From contig NC_058493.1 in NCBI RefSeq assembly GCF_020382885.2, positions 26,528,999-26,592,998 of the forward strand: 64,000 nt of DNA, in the 5' to 3' direction. Shown piece after piece: positions 15,301-28,549 of the stretch. The translations under genes and the position numbers were made by a program. This DNA is from Scatophagus argus. Its lineage: Eukaryota > Chordata > Actinopteri > Scatophagidae. A model generated the notes under the pieces. That model was not told the origin of the DNA. It was given only the letters and a program-made list of their open reading frames with translations, and did not search any database. How positions within the stretch are numbered: position 1 is the stretch's first letter; each line of letters starts with the position of its first letter.

Positions 15301-16179
15301 AACATATTAAGTGCAGTTACGATGCCTTCCACGTGTTTGGATTAGGAATATTTTCTGATCTTTTAGGCGCTGAACCTGACACTCCGGAGAGCTGACTAAC
15401 TGAAACAGGGATTGAGGGTGAAGGCGATCTGAGATCAGCAGTAAGTTTAAGTTATGGCTAACTGTGATTCCTATACTTTACTACACTGAGATCCACAATC
15501 GAATCACAGTTGGAGATTTGTGCGACAGTCCAGCAGAAACAGAGGAGTGCGTTAAAGACTAATTATGTTTATTACACCTTGCATCATATTTTCACAGCTT
15601 TGTTAATTCTTCTGAGATCTTAGACCCCAGATTTGGCAAGAAATGTGTGAAATGAGACAATCCTACAAGTTTTAAACTAACCTTCACATTAGCCAAACTT
15701 CTTTGGAAAGGAAAAACAGTAAAATGATTCTTGTACTTATTGGGATTCTGCTCACACAGTTTTCATTATTGTTATCAGAGATGACTAAATATTTCGGGTG
15801 TGCTTACTTTCAGATTTAGCTCCAAATAATGAGGCTAATTGTTATGTTACGTTGTTAATTTGGATGGGAGGCCAAAACTGAGGGAAAAAAAACAAAAGAT
15901 CTTGTCTTACATTTATGTGCTTTATGATGGACACTGTCTCAGTGTGATGCTGCTGGCTCTTCTTTGCCCCTCTTTCCTGGCTTCTGGCTCTTTTAAAACC
16001 AGATGAGGTTGTCTCCTAGATGGGCTATGTTGTCCAATGGCCTACAGGGAGAGTGAAAGAAGGAAGAAGGGAGATCATGTCGGATCATATCGGACCCACC
16101 ACAGCACAGAGACCTCCCTGCCGATGAGCAAACACCACTACAAATGGCAGAGCTGGCTGGACAATCACTTGGTGAATGG

Positions 16180-16330
16180 AAGCTAATTAGCTGGAGTCTA
16201 ATGCCAGTTTACTAACACCTGTATTAGCGTGCTCGCACAGCAGGGAGTCAGGGCTCGCCAACAAGTGCTAATCCTTCATAAGCCCAAAGTACTCCTCCCA
16301 ACTGGCATTAGCATATTCTGCAGTAGCCAG
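16180..16330. promoter_or_regulatory. Candidate conserved element with 12-bp inverted repeat
   Basis: The block carries a perfect 12-bp inverted repeat, ctaatgccagtt at 16198-16209 and aactggcattag at 16300-16311. There are several further homeodomain-type TAAT/ATTA words between and beside the arms, including ctaattag. It lies in the gene-poor region upstream of dbx1. Enhancer function is inference; only the motif content is seen. Confidence 0.3.
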
Positions 16331-16468
16331 CTGTTGGCAACCTAAACCCAGAGGAGACAGGCTTCCACAATGACATGTTGATCACGATGAGGAGAAAGAT
16401 TGTGTTTAGGTTACGTGTGTGCCCATGTGCATCATCATAAAGACCCCCCCACCGCTGCCACCACCACC

Positions 16469-16486
16469 ACACACACACACACACAG
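16469..16486. repeat. CA microsatellite
   Basis: A short (CA)n run following a C-rich and CCA-rich stretch. Confidence 0.8.
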
Positions 16487-19400
16487 TTACTTTGAAGCTC
16501 TAATTTTGTGCAGGTGTGTTGGAAAAACCTTGAGCCAAAGGAAGTCGCACACACTGTCCAAAGATCGAAACCTGTTTCATATGATGGAAATCACGGAAAC
16601 CGAAACATCTGTGCGAGAAGTATCGAGCTCCGGACCATGTCCCAGTTCCTATTCTTTGTCATTATTCACACACCTCACAAACCCACAACATTTTCCAGGT
16701 CCATGGGAACTCCGCCATGAGCTGGTGTTCACTTTCAGTCTCATTCCTTTGCTCTTGCGTTCTCCCATCCTCTCCCACTGCCTGGGTGGTGGAGTGATTA
16801 CCCAGTAGCCATGTGTATCAAGGCAAGTGCGAGGCCACTGTGTGTGTGCAAAGGATTAGCGAGCTTTAGCATTAACATCATGACTGGACTGGCTACATTC
16901 CCTCGCTCCGCTAATAATTTGAGGGGAGGAGAAAGCGGCTGGTCCATTAGCTCAGTCTGTTTGCTCAGGAGTTGGCCGACTCTGATCCCCTAATTTCTCT
17001 CACCGATTCCAAGAGGATCTCTGGCTTTTGTGACGGAGGGATGGGAAGATAAAGGATGGGACTCAGGGGCACACTGATTCACCATCCTTGGGACATTCTG
17101 TACTCTTACCAAACTAATCAGCGTGTGTAAACACAGCAAGACATGTTGAGGGCTGGCGGCTAAAAGGCCGGGGTCTCCGGGGTTGATTAACAAGAGCTGT
17201 TGATGGACCACACTCAGTGCCAGCGCGCTCTGATCTGCAGACCACATGCATCATGGCTCATGTGTCGCCCTGTTCTGACTGACTGTGGGCCTCTAAAGAG
17301 CCTCAGAGTGAATCTGTTGGCTTCTCTCTCTCTTCTCTTCTAGAGAATCTATGAAGTTTTGAACAGATAAATCAGGTGTTTCTTTAGTGCCATAATAATT
17401 GTGATGACATGTTTTGTAAGAATGCAGGTTTGGGAAGAAAAGATGCAAAAGTTCTTGATTGCTGATATCAATTTCATGTCCGCTTCACCACTCTTAAGCA
17501 AGTGTTTTAGTGACTTATGTTTTAGTATGAAACTTAACATTTTAACTTTTTTGGGGTTTTTTGAGAGCACAGGCTGTGTAGAAAGAAAAAGTTGTTACAG
17601 CATGGACGTGTTAAACTTTAAGACTTGTAGAGGCTCATTGTTTTCTTACTTAGAATTAAATTGTTTTGAATTTGAGGATGCATTGCAATGTGTCTTTCTA
17701 TACACATTAAAAAAAAAAAAAAGTTGATAATAAAACCAGTTATGTTATCTTTGTAGACATCAACAGACCTCTTGTTTACATGATGGTTAAGAAATCCAAA
17801 CACAGACAGAAGTTCCAGTTCAGTTCCAAAGGTCCATGTGGGCCCACCAGTCAGCTGAGTTTTCCTGGATTATCTCCATGCAAGATGATACAGACATGCA
17901 GCCTCCCTGAAATGATTAATTCTGTTAAATTAGTTTTATTTTAGTTGATAGTTAGGACTTGTTTTTCACAGTGTAAACTTTCTCTTTCACTTTCTCTTTT
18001 GATGACCATAATTGCATAGTTGTCCTGTGGAAATTTAAATCTTCATTTCTTTCATTTGGCCAGGAAAGAACAAAACAATTCTTATTATCTATTATTATCT
18101 AATGTAAAATCGGATCTGGGATCAGATTTGTTGAGCTGTTAATCGGTTAGTTTGATCCAAATTTGTTTACAGGCCCTGTCTCACCTTTAAGTGGTCAACA
18201 TAAAGATTTTAAGTGTGGTGTGGAACCAAAAGTGAAATCAGCCTTGACACACAGAGCTTGTATTATCATAACCCATCAATCATCAGATCTTAAGGCGTTT
18301 CCCGGGGGAATATTCTTCTGTCAGCACACTATGACTCAACATTGTCTTCATTTTAAGTGGACATCAGATCAGATGTCACTATCAATTCCCTGAAGCCACG
18401 ACCTCTCCTAATACCCCTCACAGCCAATTAGAGGAAGTAGTGGTAGCAAACCTTCAATGGCAATGCACAGTAGCTAGTTAGAGCTACACATGCTACCCTG
18501 CTAGCTGCCGTCAGTGGGGACAAGGGCTAATGGGCAATCACAGGGGGGCTTATGTTGCAAATCAGCCCCGATCCGTGGGACTCTACTGGGGATTCCTGTC
18601 CAGCGTAGCCCAATTCTGGAGCTTATGATCCAGTAATGGGTGCTTTGGTGGAGATCGGAGAGGGCCCTGTGGGAATATGGTGTCAAACTGGTCCAGGCTT
18701 CCTCAGGCTAAAAGGGGCTTTGATAGGCAAAGTAGCTTGGCATAAAGGACATGGAGGAACAGGTCCCTGCTGATAGGATGTGTCACCACTGACTTGTACA
18801 GAAGCAGATGACACCTTGCTTTTACAGCCCAAGCAGATGAACTTGAATGTTAGATTTTTCAGTGTCCATGAACGATTTTTTTTTCTTTTTGCGCGTATTA
18901 AATCTTATTGCATTTATTGAAGTTGAATTAACTCTCGTGGTCTTTCTTCATGCTGTATTTAGACGCATCTAAAATTAAAATATTGAATAGAAATAAAATT
19001 GGTGTGTGAGGTGAATGATAAGTGTCATATGAATAACAGCCAATGTAACAGCCTCAGCAGAATCACCCACATGCCCCATCACCAAGATACTTGTATATCA
19101 TTTGAGTGCAAGTACAAATACTGCAGTGGATGTAATACCCTGCATTTAAAAATTTTTAAGGATGTGAATTGTATAAGTAAAAAGTACCCAAATCAGTGAA
19201 AGTGATGTTTTTTTCCTTATACATTCATCTTGATCTGGTGTTGTGGTTATTAGGTGTGATTTCAACTTAATCACCACATGTTAATTCAACTTGGCTTTAA
19301 AGGCTTTATTAGCAAGGCCTTATACATTTTAAGCATTATATTCAAAGTTAAGAGTAAAGTTAAAAAGAAATTGTACAAATGGACTGTTTGTATGATTCCT

Positions 19401-19540
19401 GCACAAACCAACCCAAAGTGGTCACATGTTCCCCTGCCACCACTGAGCAGAATGTTGACATGATTGAGAAATTGATCACGATCATCTCTCATTGCTCATT
19501 ATTGATCACTATAATCCTATAAAGCGAACAGCCCTGTCAA

Positions 19541-19565
19541 TGTGTGTGTGTGTGTGTGTGTGTGC
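19541..19565. repeat. TG microsatellite
   Basis: About 25 bases of uninterrupted (TG)n. Confidence 0.85.
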
Positions 19566-20798
19566 ATGTCCGTGTGTGTGCGAGGGGCATTTAGGCTGAG
19601 TTACGAGGGGTTTTGCCGTCTGTTCGTCCTGTCAGCGGACGGGTGGGTGTGTGGTGAAGAATGGTGAAGGCAGGTGGTGTGACTAAAGCGAGGACTGGAC
19701 CGAATTGGGCGGATGCTGGCTCTGGCTGAGGGAGGAGGAGATGGGACAGGGGTGTCACCAGTCGACAGGGCCTGTCCGAAACACCGCCGCACACCACACC
19801 CACCCAAATGTTCCTCTTTCAGCACCCTTCTGCCCATCTCTCCCTCTCTCCTTCTCCTTCTCTGTCTCGCTTTAGCTCGATCTCCTCTCCTCCTCTTTTC
19901 TTTTCTTTTCAAAATGCATTGTTAACAAAACGGTTTACAAACCCTGGCTGGTACATTATCCACGACCGCCTCCTGTGAGATTGATTTAAGCAAATGGATT
20001 CAGAATGGGAGGGAGGGATGAAGAGGAGGGGGGGTTTGTGTGGAAAGGATGGAAAAGGAGAAAGTGAAAAGGGGTGTGTTCCTCGGTGCAGCAGCTTTAC
20101 AAAACCACCACATGGGCCACGTTGAATATTCTCTTTTCTCTGCATTTTGAGAAGCCATACATTAAACGCTCATTATACAGCCTTTATGTGCAAGAGGAGA
20201 CGCCGCCTCTGAGAGGACAGAGCGGCTGAGGATGGACTATGATCTCCCTGCATATGCATGCATGGAGCATCTTTAGAGGCTCTCTGACATGTATGATATC
20301 ATCATGACTGAGAGATTTGACTTTCATAAAGCCTGACTTAGGAAAGGGAGGGTGTGTCTACTGCAAGGCAATTTTTTACGCTGTGAATCAGACTGCATGT
20401 AATGTTTAATAAAGTTGACTTTTCAGCTTGCTGGCTTTTCTCACAAATTGGCACGAGAAGGAGAATTTGGAGGTCTGAGAAGGTACAAACTGCATTCAGG
20501 TCTTTCTGTGGAAATCCTTTTAAATCTTAGATAGAAGAATAATGAAAACAAAATGAAAATAGCATCGTAAGAGAAGCTACCAGCTTCTTTTTTATTGGTT
20601 TCACTGTGGGGAAAAAAAGTTTGAGTGTGTTGGCCTTCATACGCTCACACACACACACTCAGAAAGGACACACGTCAGCTGTGGGTGATTTTCTTTCACT
20701 TTTACTTTTCATTTGACTTTTTAACTGTATCATTTCACTTTCAACTCCACTTTCACAGTCCTCTCTTCTTTTTTCCAACAATAGGATCCTTTCTGGAG

Positions 20799-20834
20799 GT
20801 GTGTGTGTGTGTGCGTGTGTGTGTGTGTGTGTGT
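20799..20834. repeat. GT microsatellite
   Basis: (GT)n with one GC interruption, directly followed by a run of eight Gs. Confidence 0.85.
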
Positions 20835-20924
20835 TTGGGGGGGGCAAAGGTTGAACTGGGCATCCTATCATGATAAATCACTGGTTAATGAGGAGTCCAT
20901 TGTGTCCTCACACATTGTGTCCCC

Positions 20925-20995
20925 CCTCCTCTCCTTCCCCCCTCCTTCTCCACCCTCTCCTCCTCCTCCTCCTCCTTCTCCTCCTCCTCCTTGTG
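20925..20995. repeat. Polypyrimidine (CTC/CCT) tract
   Basis: About 70 bases nearly free of purines on the plus strand, grading into (CTC)n. The composition suits triplex formation and makes a proline/serine-rich open frame that is not a gene. Confidence 0.75.
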
Positions 20996-22009
20996 TCCCT
21001 TAGACCGCTACCTTTGGGTTGTTAAGCTGACACAGATAATGAACTGGCCGCTTTGAACTGTCCTCACAATATTGACTGGTTGCACACAGCAGATGTCTCG
21101 CTGGCAGAAAGCAACTGGTAAAAGCACATTAGGTTAACAAAGAGAGCTTTGCTTTGCAGGGGTGGGGACCGGAGAGGAGGTGGCAGAGGGGTCTGTGTGG
21201 GTGTGTTGTGGGATGGGGGGGCGGAGGGATGGCGGAGCAGAGGGCAAGCTTCAGAGTTGACAGATCTGGGGGATTATATCAAAACAACACATTTGTCGAT
21301 TATATGACGAAGAGAAGAAGTGACAAAGAGGACACGTTTGGAGGGAGAATATCTTCACAAGCTTGCGTCATGTTATGAACCTGCTTTGCATGCTAATCTT
21401 TTTTAGCTCGTAGTAAAGGGTTTGTAATCAGAAAAAGTACTTCTTATGTGGTAAAATCTGGCAATTTGCATTAGCAGCAACTGCTCCTTCAGCACGTCAA
21501 GTCATTTGATTTCATCTATTTTTGAATGCAAGCTGCACAATTTTACATTTTTAGATTAGATTACATTTTCTACACTCTCTGGCAGCCGTTGGTTTGCATT
21601 CATATCTGGATGGAAATAAATTAGCAGACTGAAGCCTGTGTTTATTTTTTCTCAGTTAACAAAGTCACTGAGTGGTAGTGGAGTTTAAGTGCATATTGAC
21701 TGGAAAAGTCAATACGCACTTCTTGTAACAATAATTAAATTCTTAGTTTAAATTAAGGTAGATCTGAGGTTCACTTTCACTTTGCACAAGAGCATTTTAA
21801 TTTTGATTATTGTTTTTTTCTTGTCTTACGGATAATTAAGTGGACACCAGAAACAGTTGAAAAACACAACAAGATGGTTTGTAAAGTGCTTAAAACATGC
21901 AAAACCACTGATCTGGTCCTTTAAAGATAACAATCTGGATCACGATTTGGCACCAACAAGTTCATTCATTTGGTCCATAGATAACAAAATGATTAACTTC
22001 GTTTTCAGT

Positions 22010-22290
22010 CCCCCTCTCGTTATTGTTGTTCAGTGAATGCAGCGCGGCCTGTGAGCCGACTGGTTTCTTTCTGGCAGTGGGACGGGTGTCTAATGGGTCA
22101 ATAATAAGCCGTGACTAACCGTCTCCCTGAGGAGCAGCTTGGCCAGACACACACCCACAGAAAGCAGCAGAAAGGTATGAGCCACCAACACTGATTACCA
22201 TATAATTGCACCCATTGTATTTGACATGGAGAATTAGTAGCCCGCTAGGTGGCTAACTGGCCTTTTATTCAGCTTCGGACCGGACAAAAA
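22010..22290. promoter_or_regulatory. Candidate conserved non-coding block
   Basis: Unlike its AT-rich surroundings, this stretch has balanced base use and dense motif-like words. Examples are ctaatgggtcaataataagc, ccatataattgcacccattg and gagaattagtag, which combine homeodomain TAAT cores with a CArG-like and a SOX-like word. No open frame explains it. A role as a dbx1 enhancer is inferred from location and composition. Confidence 0.25.
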
Positions 22291-25072
22291 AAACACTCCC
22301 ACACACACACAGACAGACATAACGCAACTCATACTGGACAGAATATGCATTTATGGTGAAAATTAATTATTAAAATTAAAAATTATATTGTATCTTTTTG
22401 GGCTTATCCAAAAGGTGTTTTAATGCCACAAGATGAAGATGAGTCATTAAATTCTTTGATGAGATAGATAGTTTGAGGTTTTTCACGTGGTAGAGTGAGC
22501 GTAGTGAATATCATTTCAATAATTCAACGCAATGATTCTGTAATGAATATCTGCTCAGAAGAGAGAGCTTTTTTGATTGAGGGAGTCTGATAAACGAATT
22601 GAACTCTTCTCTGCCTTGTAAATACTAACCTCCAGCCTTTGCCACCTCTCACACACCTGTTTCTGTTGAGCCACCACATGGAATCAAACGAAAAGTGCAC
22701 AGAAACATCTTTGCTGTTTTCGCGGCGCAGTTTTAACCATCTGAGTTCAAGGATCAGTGTTCATGCACACTGGATAATCTGCCGTGGCCCATTCAAATTC
22801 CTCCTTTCCACTTTGAGAATTACACACGGCGCCAGTTGTGAAGTTGTGAGCTTTTCCCACAAGGAACCACGTCCTCAGACTTTGAGGCACGGAACAATTT
22901 GATTTGGTTTCTGGCATACGAGTCAAGAGGGTTAACAAGACCCACCGCCATGGAGTCCCTTCACCCCACGTGTGGCTAAACGATCACTTCCCTGCGCGCT
23001 TCACATCGCAACAAATCTCTTTTCATGATCACTTTTCACTCTTTCTCTTTTTTGCCTGACTGGGTCTTTTTAAACCGAGGAGGAGAGAGAGAGAGAGTCA
23101 GGGAGAGAATTTCTTTCCCTCTTAAAGGTTTTGTGTGTGAAGACGGCTGAGTGAGCGTCGATTATAGAAAAGGCCCAGACCACCACTGGATGACCCTGCA
23201 AAGAGCGACAAAACCCAATTGGTCACGGCCGCCAGCAGCTAATGGGCCAGAGAGGGATATCCCTGGGTGGGTAATGACTGTATTCTCTGCCTTTCTCTTT
23301 ACGCCCTTCTGGTGCCCTCGTACCCCCCACCTTACCCCAGCAGCCACCAGCCCCGTTCCCTCCCAGTACCCCTGCAGCCAACCCTGGGTGCCCTCCTGGC
23401 CTTCTCTTCCAGTGTCATCTACACTAACACACACATCTACACAATGCTCTCGGTCACAGTGTCGGTCTGTGAGGAGCACTTGGCAACAGATGCTGCAGAC
23501 GGATCAGGCAGTGAAAATCAGAGGACCATATGTTTGGATGAGATGTGGTTCTCCTGCGTTTCCCACACAGTGGAGCTCGATGGAAGAGTCTCCACACAAA
23601 TGAAATTAGGACTTTGGGTAAATGGAGGTTCTGGTCTAAAGGGGTGCATTTATCCCAAGAAGGATGAAATCATTTTTAGGGTTCTAGGACTGCGTTCAGA
23701 CCAACAATAATGCAGTGCTGAAAAATGCAACTTCTCATTTGTTTTACTGTAGTGACACCAACAACCAACTCCTTAGCTAATAAACAAAATAAGTTGTTCT
23801 GTGTCTTCCAAAATGACTCGTGCGACTGCTCTGAAAACGTGCTGTAGTCCAAATCGACTTGAAAAAGTGTCAAAGCTGTTTGCTCACGGTTGATTGTGAC
23901 TGTGAGTTTTTCACTGGTCCAACATAGAAAAACCAAAACAAGAAAGTCCTGTTCCAGGTGAACGCCTTTACAAAACTGGGAACTCCAGAAACAATTTTCT
24001 CGAATTTCCTGTGATGTTTAAGTGATGATCCTGACTTTTTCATGGTGGCAAGATGATTATTTGCATGCACTTAGTCACCCTTGATTAGTCAGAATATTCT
24101 TTTAATTTCCATTTGATTATATGCAAATGATTAATACTGAAACATGTCTGGAAATAAGGAGCCTGATGTCTGTTTATCCTTCTGTGTTGGCAACTTCCGA
24201 GTCTATAAATGTGGTTTATTTGAAACTGTCTTTTGTTCACTGCGGAAAAAAGGAGCATCTAATGGATGTTTAAATGTAGATACTGTCATTTAATTTAATT
24301 ACAGTTCATGTATTTGAGCATGGGGGCCTTGGAGATACGGGTCAACTTCAGCTTCCCAACATTTGTGAAATTTGATGTGCAAGAAGCTCTAAACTGAATG
24401 GGGTCAATGCAATTATGATTCAGTAAATTTGGAACACAGATACACTCTGGCGATAACAAATCTGTAATCTCTTTTATTGGCAAAGTGCACAAGGGATTCT
24501 CAGTTTTAGCCAACACTTTGACTGGTTAAAATGACAAACGTTGCTATGGTCATAGCAGCTGTCACACCAGTTAATTCCATGAGTAGCCTGATGGCAGACC
24601 AATACAAAATTGAGCTGCAGGCAGTTTCCATGTTTCCTGAAAACTGTTGTCTAATCTGCTAAAGATTCTAACCTGTTTTCCACAGAAAAGAGTGTCTGGA
24701 GTTCCAACAGAGTGATACATCCTTTCTCTAGTGGACTGTGCCATATCAATCTCAGGAGCTGTGTTCTCCCAGTCAGACTTTGATTAAGCTCATCAAATGT
24801 ATCCTTTAAAATCAAGGCTTCAGTATTTGGATCAAGTTGAACATTAATGTGTGTCAGTTTCACCAGGCTACACATGTTAATTCAATGCAGGTCAGGTTCA
24901 TATTTGGTTAACATAAGTCTTGAATTAGTTACATCAGCCACAAACACTGTAGTAATAGTGATTTGTTTTGGTCACAGACAGTTGCAAGTTGATGATACTT
25001 ACAGGACGGTTAGGGATGCTGGGTGCTGGTAGTAGTGCTTGTCGTGGTTGGTAGCAGATAGGAGGGGTAGAT

Positions 25073-25124
25073 GGAGGAGGAGGAGGAGGAGGAGGTAGTG
25101 GTGGTGGTGGTGGTGGTGGTGGTG
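25073..25124. repeat. (GGA)n-(GGT)n compound repeat
   Basis: About seven GGA units pass through GGTAGT into about nine GGT units. This is one long G-rich strand with quadruplex-forming composition. It generates a polyglutamate/polyvaline frame that is not a gene. Confidence 0.85.
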
Positions 25125-25272
25125 GGCAGGTCACACTGGCTCTATTCAGGCCCTAAGACAACAGCACACAGAATGATAGACTCCTCAGGATTGTTTGTCC
25201 CTCATGGCCCATTTTCCCTCCTGTCTCCCTCAATGGCACCCTTAGCCGCACATGAGAGGCTTTCACAGGTAC

Positions 25273-25274
<2 letters not shown>

Positions 25275-25313
<39 letters not shown>
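25275..25313. repeat. GT microsatellite
   Basis: About 39 bases of uninterrupted (GT)n. Confidence 0.9.
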
Positions 25314-25314
<1 letters not shown>

Positions 25315-28119
25315 AACGGGGTGGTGGAGGTGGGGTTGTATTTTAGAGATAAAGCCTCCTAGTCCTATGGTTGATTGCCCCGCTATAGACACTCTCTCAG
25401 TGGCTCTGAAAGGCTCCCTCAGACACCAGTGAATAAACTCTTACTCTTACGCTTCCATACATCACCCTCCACCCTCCTCCTCCTGGCAGATCCACCCCCT
25501 CCACTCTCTCACTTTGAATTTTCTGGAGATTTGAGCACGACCCCTCAAACCCTCCTCCCTCCCGAAAGTCTCCACACTTCTACAAAAAGTCTTTGCTTTT
25601 TTTCCCCTAACCTTTTCATGGTTATAAATGTTCATGAGTCACAAAATGGGCAGTCAACATATTCACCACTGAAGGCATAACATATCAAAACCCCACTGGT
25701 GTTCAATGATCCCAGCTTCCTCTGTCTTTTGCTTTTGTATTGGCTACTGATACGTAACCACATAACAAGAAAAAATCCCATCTTGTTGGCTGTGCACTTC
25801 TTATCCCTATTGCTTTATAATTTGACAACTGATCAGGTTAAACTGTGGCAGGAAACAGATGTGCTGCCCACTGCTGTCAGTCGTCTTCCTTCCTGTTGAC
25901 ACATGAAGGAGGCAGATGCTGAAATGGCGATGTTATCCTGGCAGGCTAACCATTAGCCTGCATGTCTAAAGGCCCTATTTAGCACTGCTGTGGCTCCTGT
26001 CAGCAGTTTCCTGGCTTCAGGAGGAATCCATTGGCCCCTTACTGACACAACAGGATGAGCTGACTAATTAATCCTAAGTGGTGTGAAGTGGGAAGTTTCT
26101 AATTACATTTAATAAGTTACCAAGTACTGTAGGAGCAGTTTTTTGTTTTGTTTTGTTTGTGATGTACTGGTGCTTAACTTTTCATTTTTGGCGACTTTTG
26201 GCTACTTTTTCTCCATTTCAGCAGGCAATTTTTTTGGGCCTTGATGTGAAGGTCTTAGTTGCTTGTAACTTTGCACATTCATAATTTCCACTGAATATAA
26301 TATATGTTCAAAATGTTGCTGTTGAATAAATCTCTGGGAGTTTTCTGGAATTCTTAATACCACGACGTGGTTTGTCTCACGCCTTCCAAAACAGTTACAA
26401 ATCACCGTGGGAAAATTAAATCAGTTTTATTTTTTAAAGGTTTTAGGCACAATATGACTTGATTACTTTTAGGGGAAGCTCATGGTTTGGGTTAGAATCT
26501 TGTTAAAGTTGGAGGGCCTTTGTTGTCATGGTTACAGTAATAACCACATGATCATTATGTTTAGGAACGACTGTGGTCTTGGTTAACAGAAAGCATGTTT
26601 GGTTTCTTGGTAGGAAACAAGAAGTTGATCTTCTCTGTTAAAGTCTGGCATTTTGTTGGTCCATCCATCTATCCCGATCCCGATGGCTACATCACACAAC
26701 TTCCTGCTTTACTCCTGGCAGAACAGAGTCAGTAATTCCTACAGCTGCTCAAGGGTTTTGTCACTTGACAGGAAACATTTACTGTTTTTTGGGATTTGCT
26801 GAAAGGAGGGTTGCTGTTGCTGCTCCTGGGAGGACAGTCCCAAATCTCCTCAACAACAGAAGGACATTTAATCCCTCAACTGAGCTGAGAGGAGAAAAGA
26901 CTGCAGATATGCAGGGTGTTTTGTTGCTTTATGTTGGGGATTTTTCTGTTTGATACGTAAATACGTTGAACATTCGCTACTGCAGCCGACTGAAAACAGC
27001 TCCAGGGATAGTAAACGAAAGTTATCGTTCTGTTAATTGAGTACAACTGAGGAAAAAGCCAAATGGATTTTCTGATTGCAGCTCAGTCAGAACAGTGTAG
27101 ACCTGCTCAGTGAAGGCGAACACAGTCAGTGTGCCCTCACAGACCTGAGCGCTGAGCAGTTGGACTGACACTGTCTGTCTCGCTCGTCTCCAGGGTTGTG
27201 CGTGAGGAACATTTAGAACAAAGTTCTACAGTTGTTATTTTCTATTTGTTTGGCTGTTAATCAGCCTTCTCCTTTCCCAACAGTGACACTATACAAACAG
27301 GCATTTACATTCTTAAACCCCCTGACGTCCCAGGCACTGTCATACATTTACATCTTCTAACCTTTATATGTAAAGCCAAGTGGCTACAGGAGCTGAATGT
27401 TGCCTCCTTATGGTGCTGCCTGGTTTAAGCCATTCAAATTCAGCCTCAGTGTGGAGGTGCAGAGCTTTGCATATTCCTCAGTCCTCGGGGACCTGAGCAC
27501 AGGCAGGCCCATCTTTGTCTGCACCTCAGCCTGTGGACCTCAGGGAGTTCTTTGCTGTGATCAGGCCTCCATTTAAACAAGTGAAACAAAAACAGCATTT
27601 AAACCAACCAGGTTCCCTCCATCAGAGATTTATTTCCAAGCTGTTGCCCTTCTGCTCCTGGTGTGATGATAAATGCTAATTACTCAAGTCTTCACATAAT
27701 TTCACCACAAAAAACATTCAGTTTACCTGCCTTTTTTTGACTTTTCACATCAAACTTTGCATGGTGTAATCGTGCATTTCTCAGCTGATGGTTCAGTTCT
27801 GCTTTATTGAGGGAAAGGAGGCCAACTGATTAGTTGTCTTTTTTTTCTTCAACTGATATTTTCTTTCTAATGACACATTCAAGCACTTCAAAATCTTCCT
27901 CAATAATAGATCTCATATTGGCTACCCTCCAGTCCTCTCCCTCACCTCTGTTTCAGTCTTCTCATCCACTTGTGAGGAACTATGGCTAAATTAGTCTGCT
28001 TAGAAATGTAGAAGTGCCTTAATTAAAACTTCATCCTCTCTCCAAATCCCCCTCTTCGCTTTATTCTTCTCTTCTCATCTTCTTTCCTCCGACGCAGCCG
28101 CGTCTCATCCAGCAGACAG

Positions 28120-28260
28120 AAGGGGGACATCGTTGACTTGGCACTCCAAGGCCTTCACTTGTTCGCCGGCCTCAATAGAAACTCCCCGTTAGATACAATG
28201 ACCTTGCAAATTAAAGGACTGACTGTCCAAATTAAATCAAGCAAGGCAGCCCCATGCAGG
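28120..28260. promoter_or_regulatory. Candidate conserved non-coding block
   Basis: A sharply different, non-repetitive stretch containing ccaaggccttcacttg, ctcaatagaaactcc, gatacaatgaccttg and paired caaattaa words. The look is that of deeply conserved developmental elements, with SOX-like ACAATG and nuclear-receptor-like words beside AT-rich cores. There is no open frame or splice context. Confidence 0.3.
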
Positions 28261-28549
28261 CGGCCTGGGCACTCAGTTTGAGCTTAGCCTGCTCTCTGCT
28301 GACCCCCCCCTCCTTTCTTCCAACCCTTCAGTCTTTCTCATAAGCGAGAGGTGAGCAGAGAGAATGAATGGAGGTTTTCTTCGCAGTCCTCCTTGAGATG
28401 CTACTTCTTGCTAATTAACTGGTGCTCTTTGTCATCTCCTCTGTGAGTATGAAGGACCTCGGGGGACTGAATAGAGCTTTCTCAACTGGCAACCCTTGCC
28501 AACTGTCTCTTGCTCTCATGCACTCGCCATTCTGCTCTCTTTGTCAGAT

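Larger units (their letters stand above)
8851..16150. other. Gene-poor interval, left part
   Basis: No exon, RNA gene or intact transposon could be supported. It contains a dispersed-repeat remnant near 10000-10115, a CA tract near 12291-12340, and otherwise AT-rich unique-looking DNA with only short, motif-free open frames. Confidence 0.55.
16151..22009. other. Gene-poor interval, second part
   Basis: No coding gene supported. It contains the motif-dense block at 16180-16330, CA and TG microsatellites near 16469-16486, 19541-19565 and 20799-20834, and a pyrimidine-rich tract near 20925-20995. Open frames over the repeats are simple-sequence artefacts. Confidence 0.5.
22291..28110. other. 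Gene-poor interval, third part
   Basis: No gene supported. Two open frames near 23151-23710 overlap each other in different frames without motifs or splice signals and are not called. Contains a GGA/GGT compound repeat near 25073-25124 and a long GT tract near 25275-25313. Confidence 0.5.

Noticed and set aside
23151..23710. Overlapping open frames of about 150 residues
   Set aside because: Two plus frames and one minus frame are open together, which reflects low stop-codon density; no domain or splice signal supports any of them.
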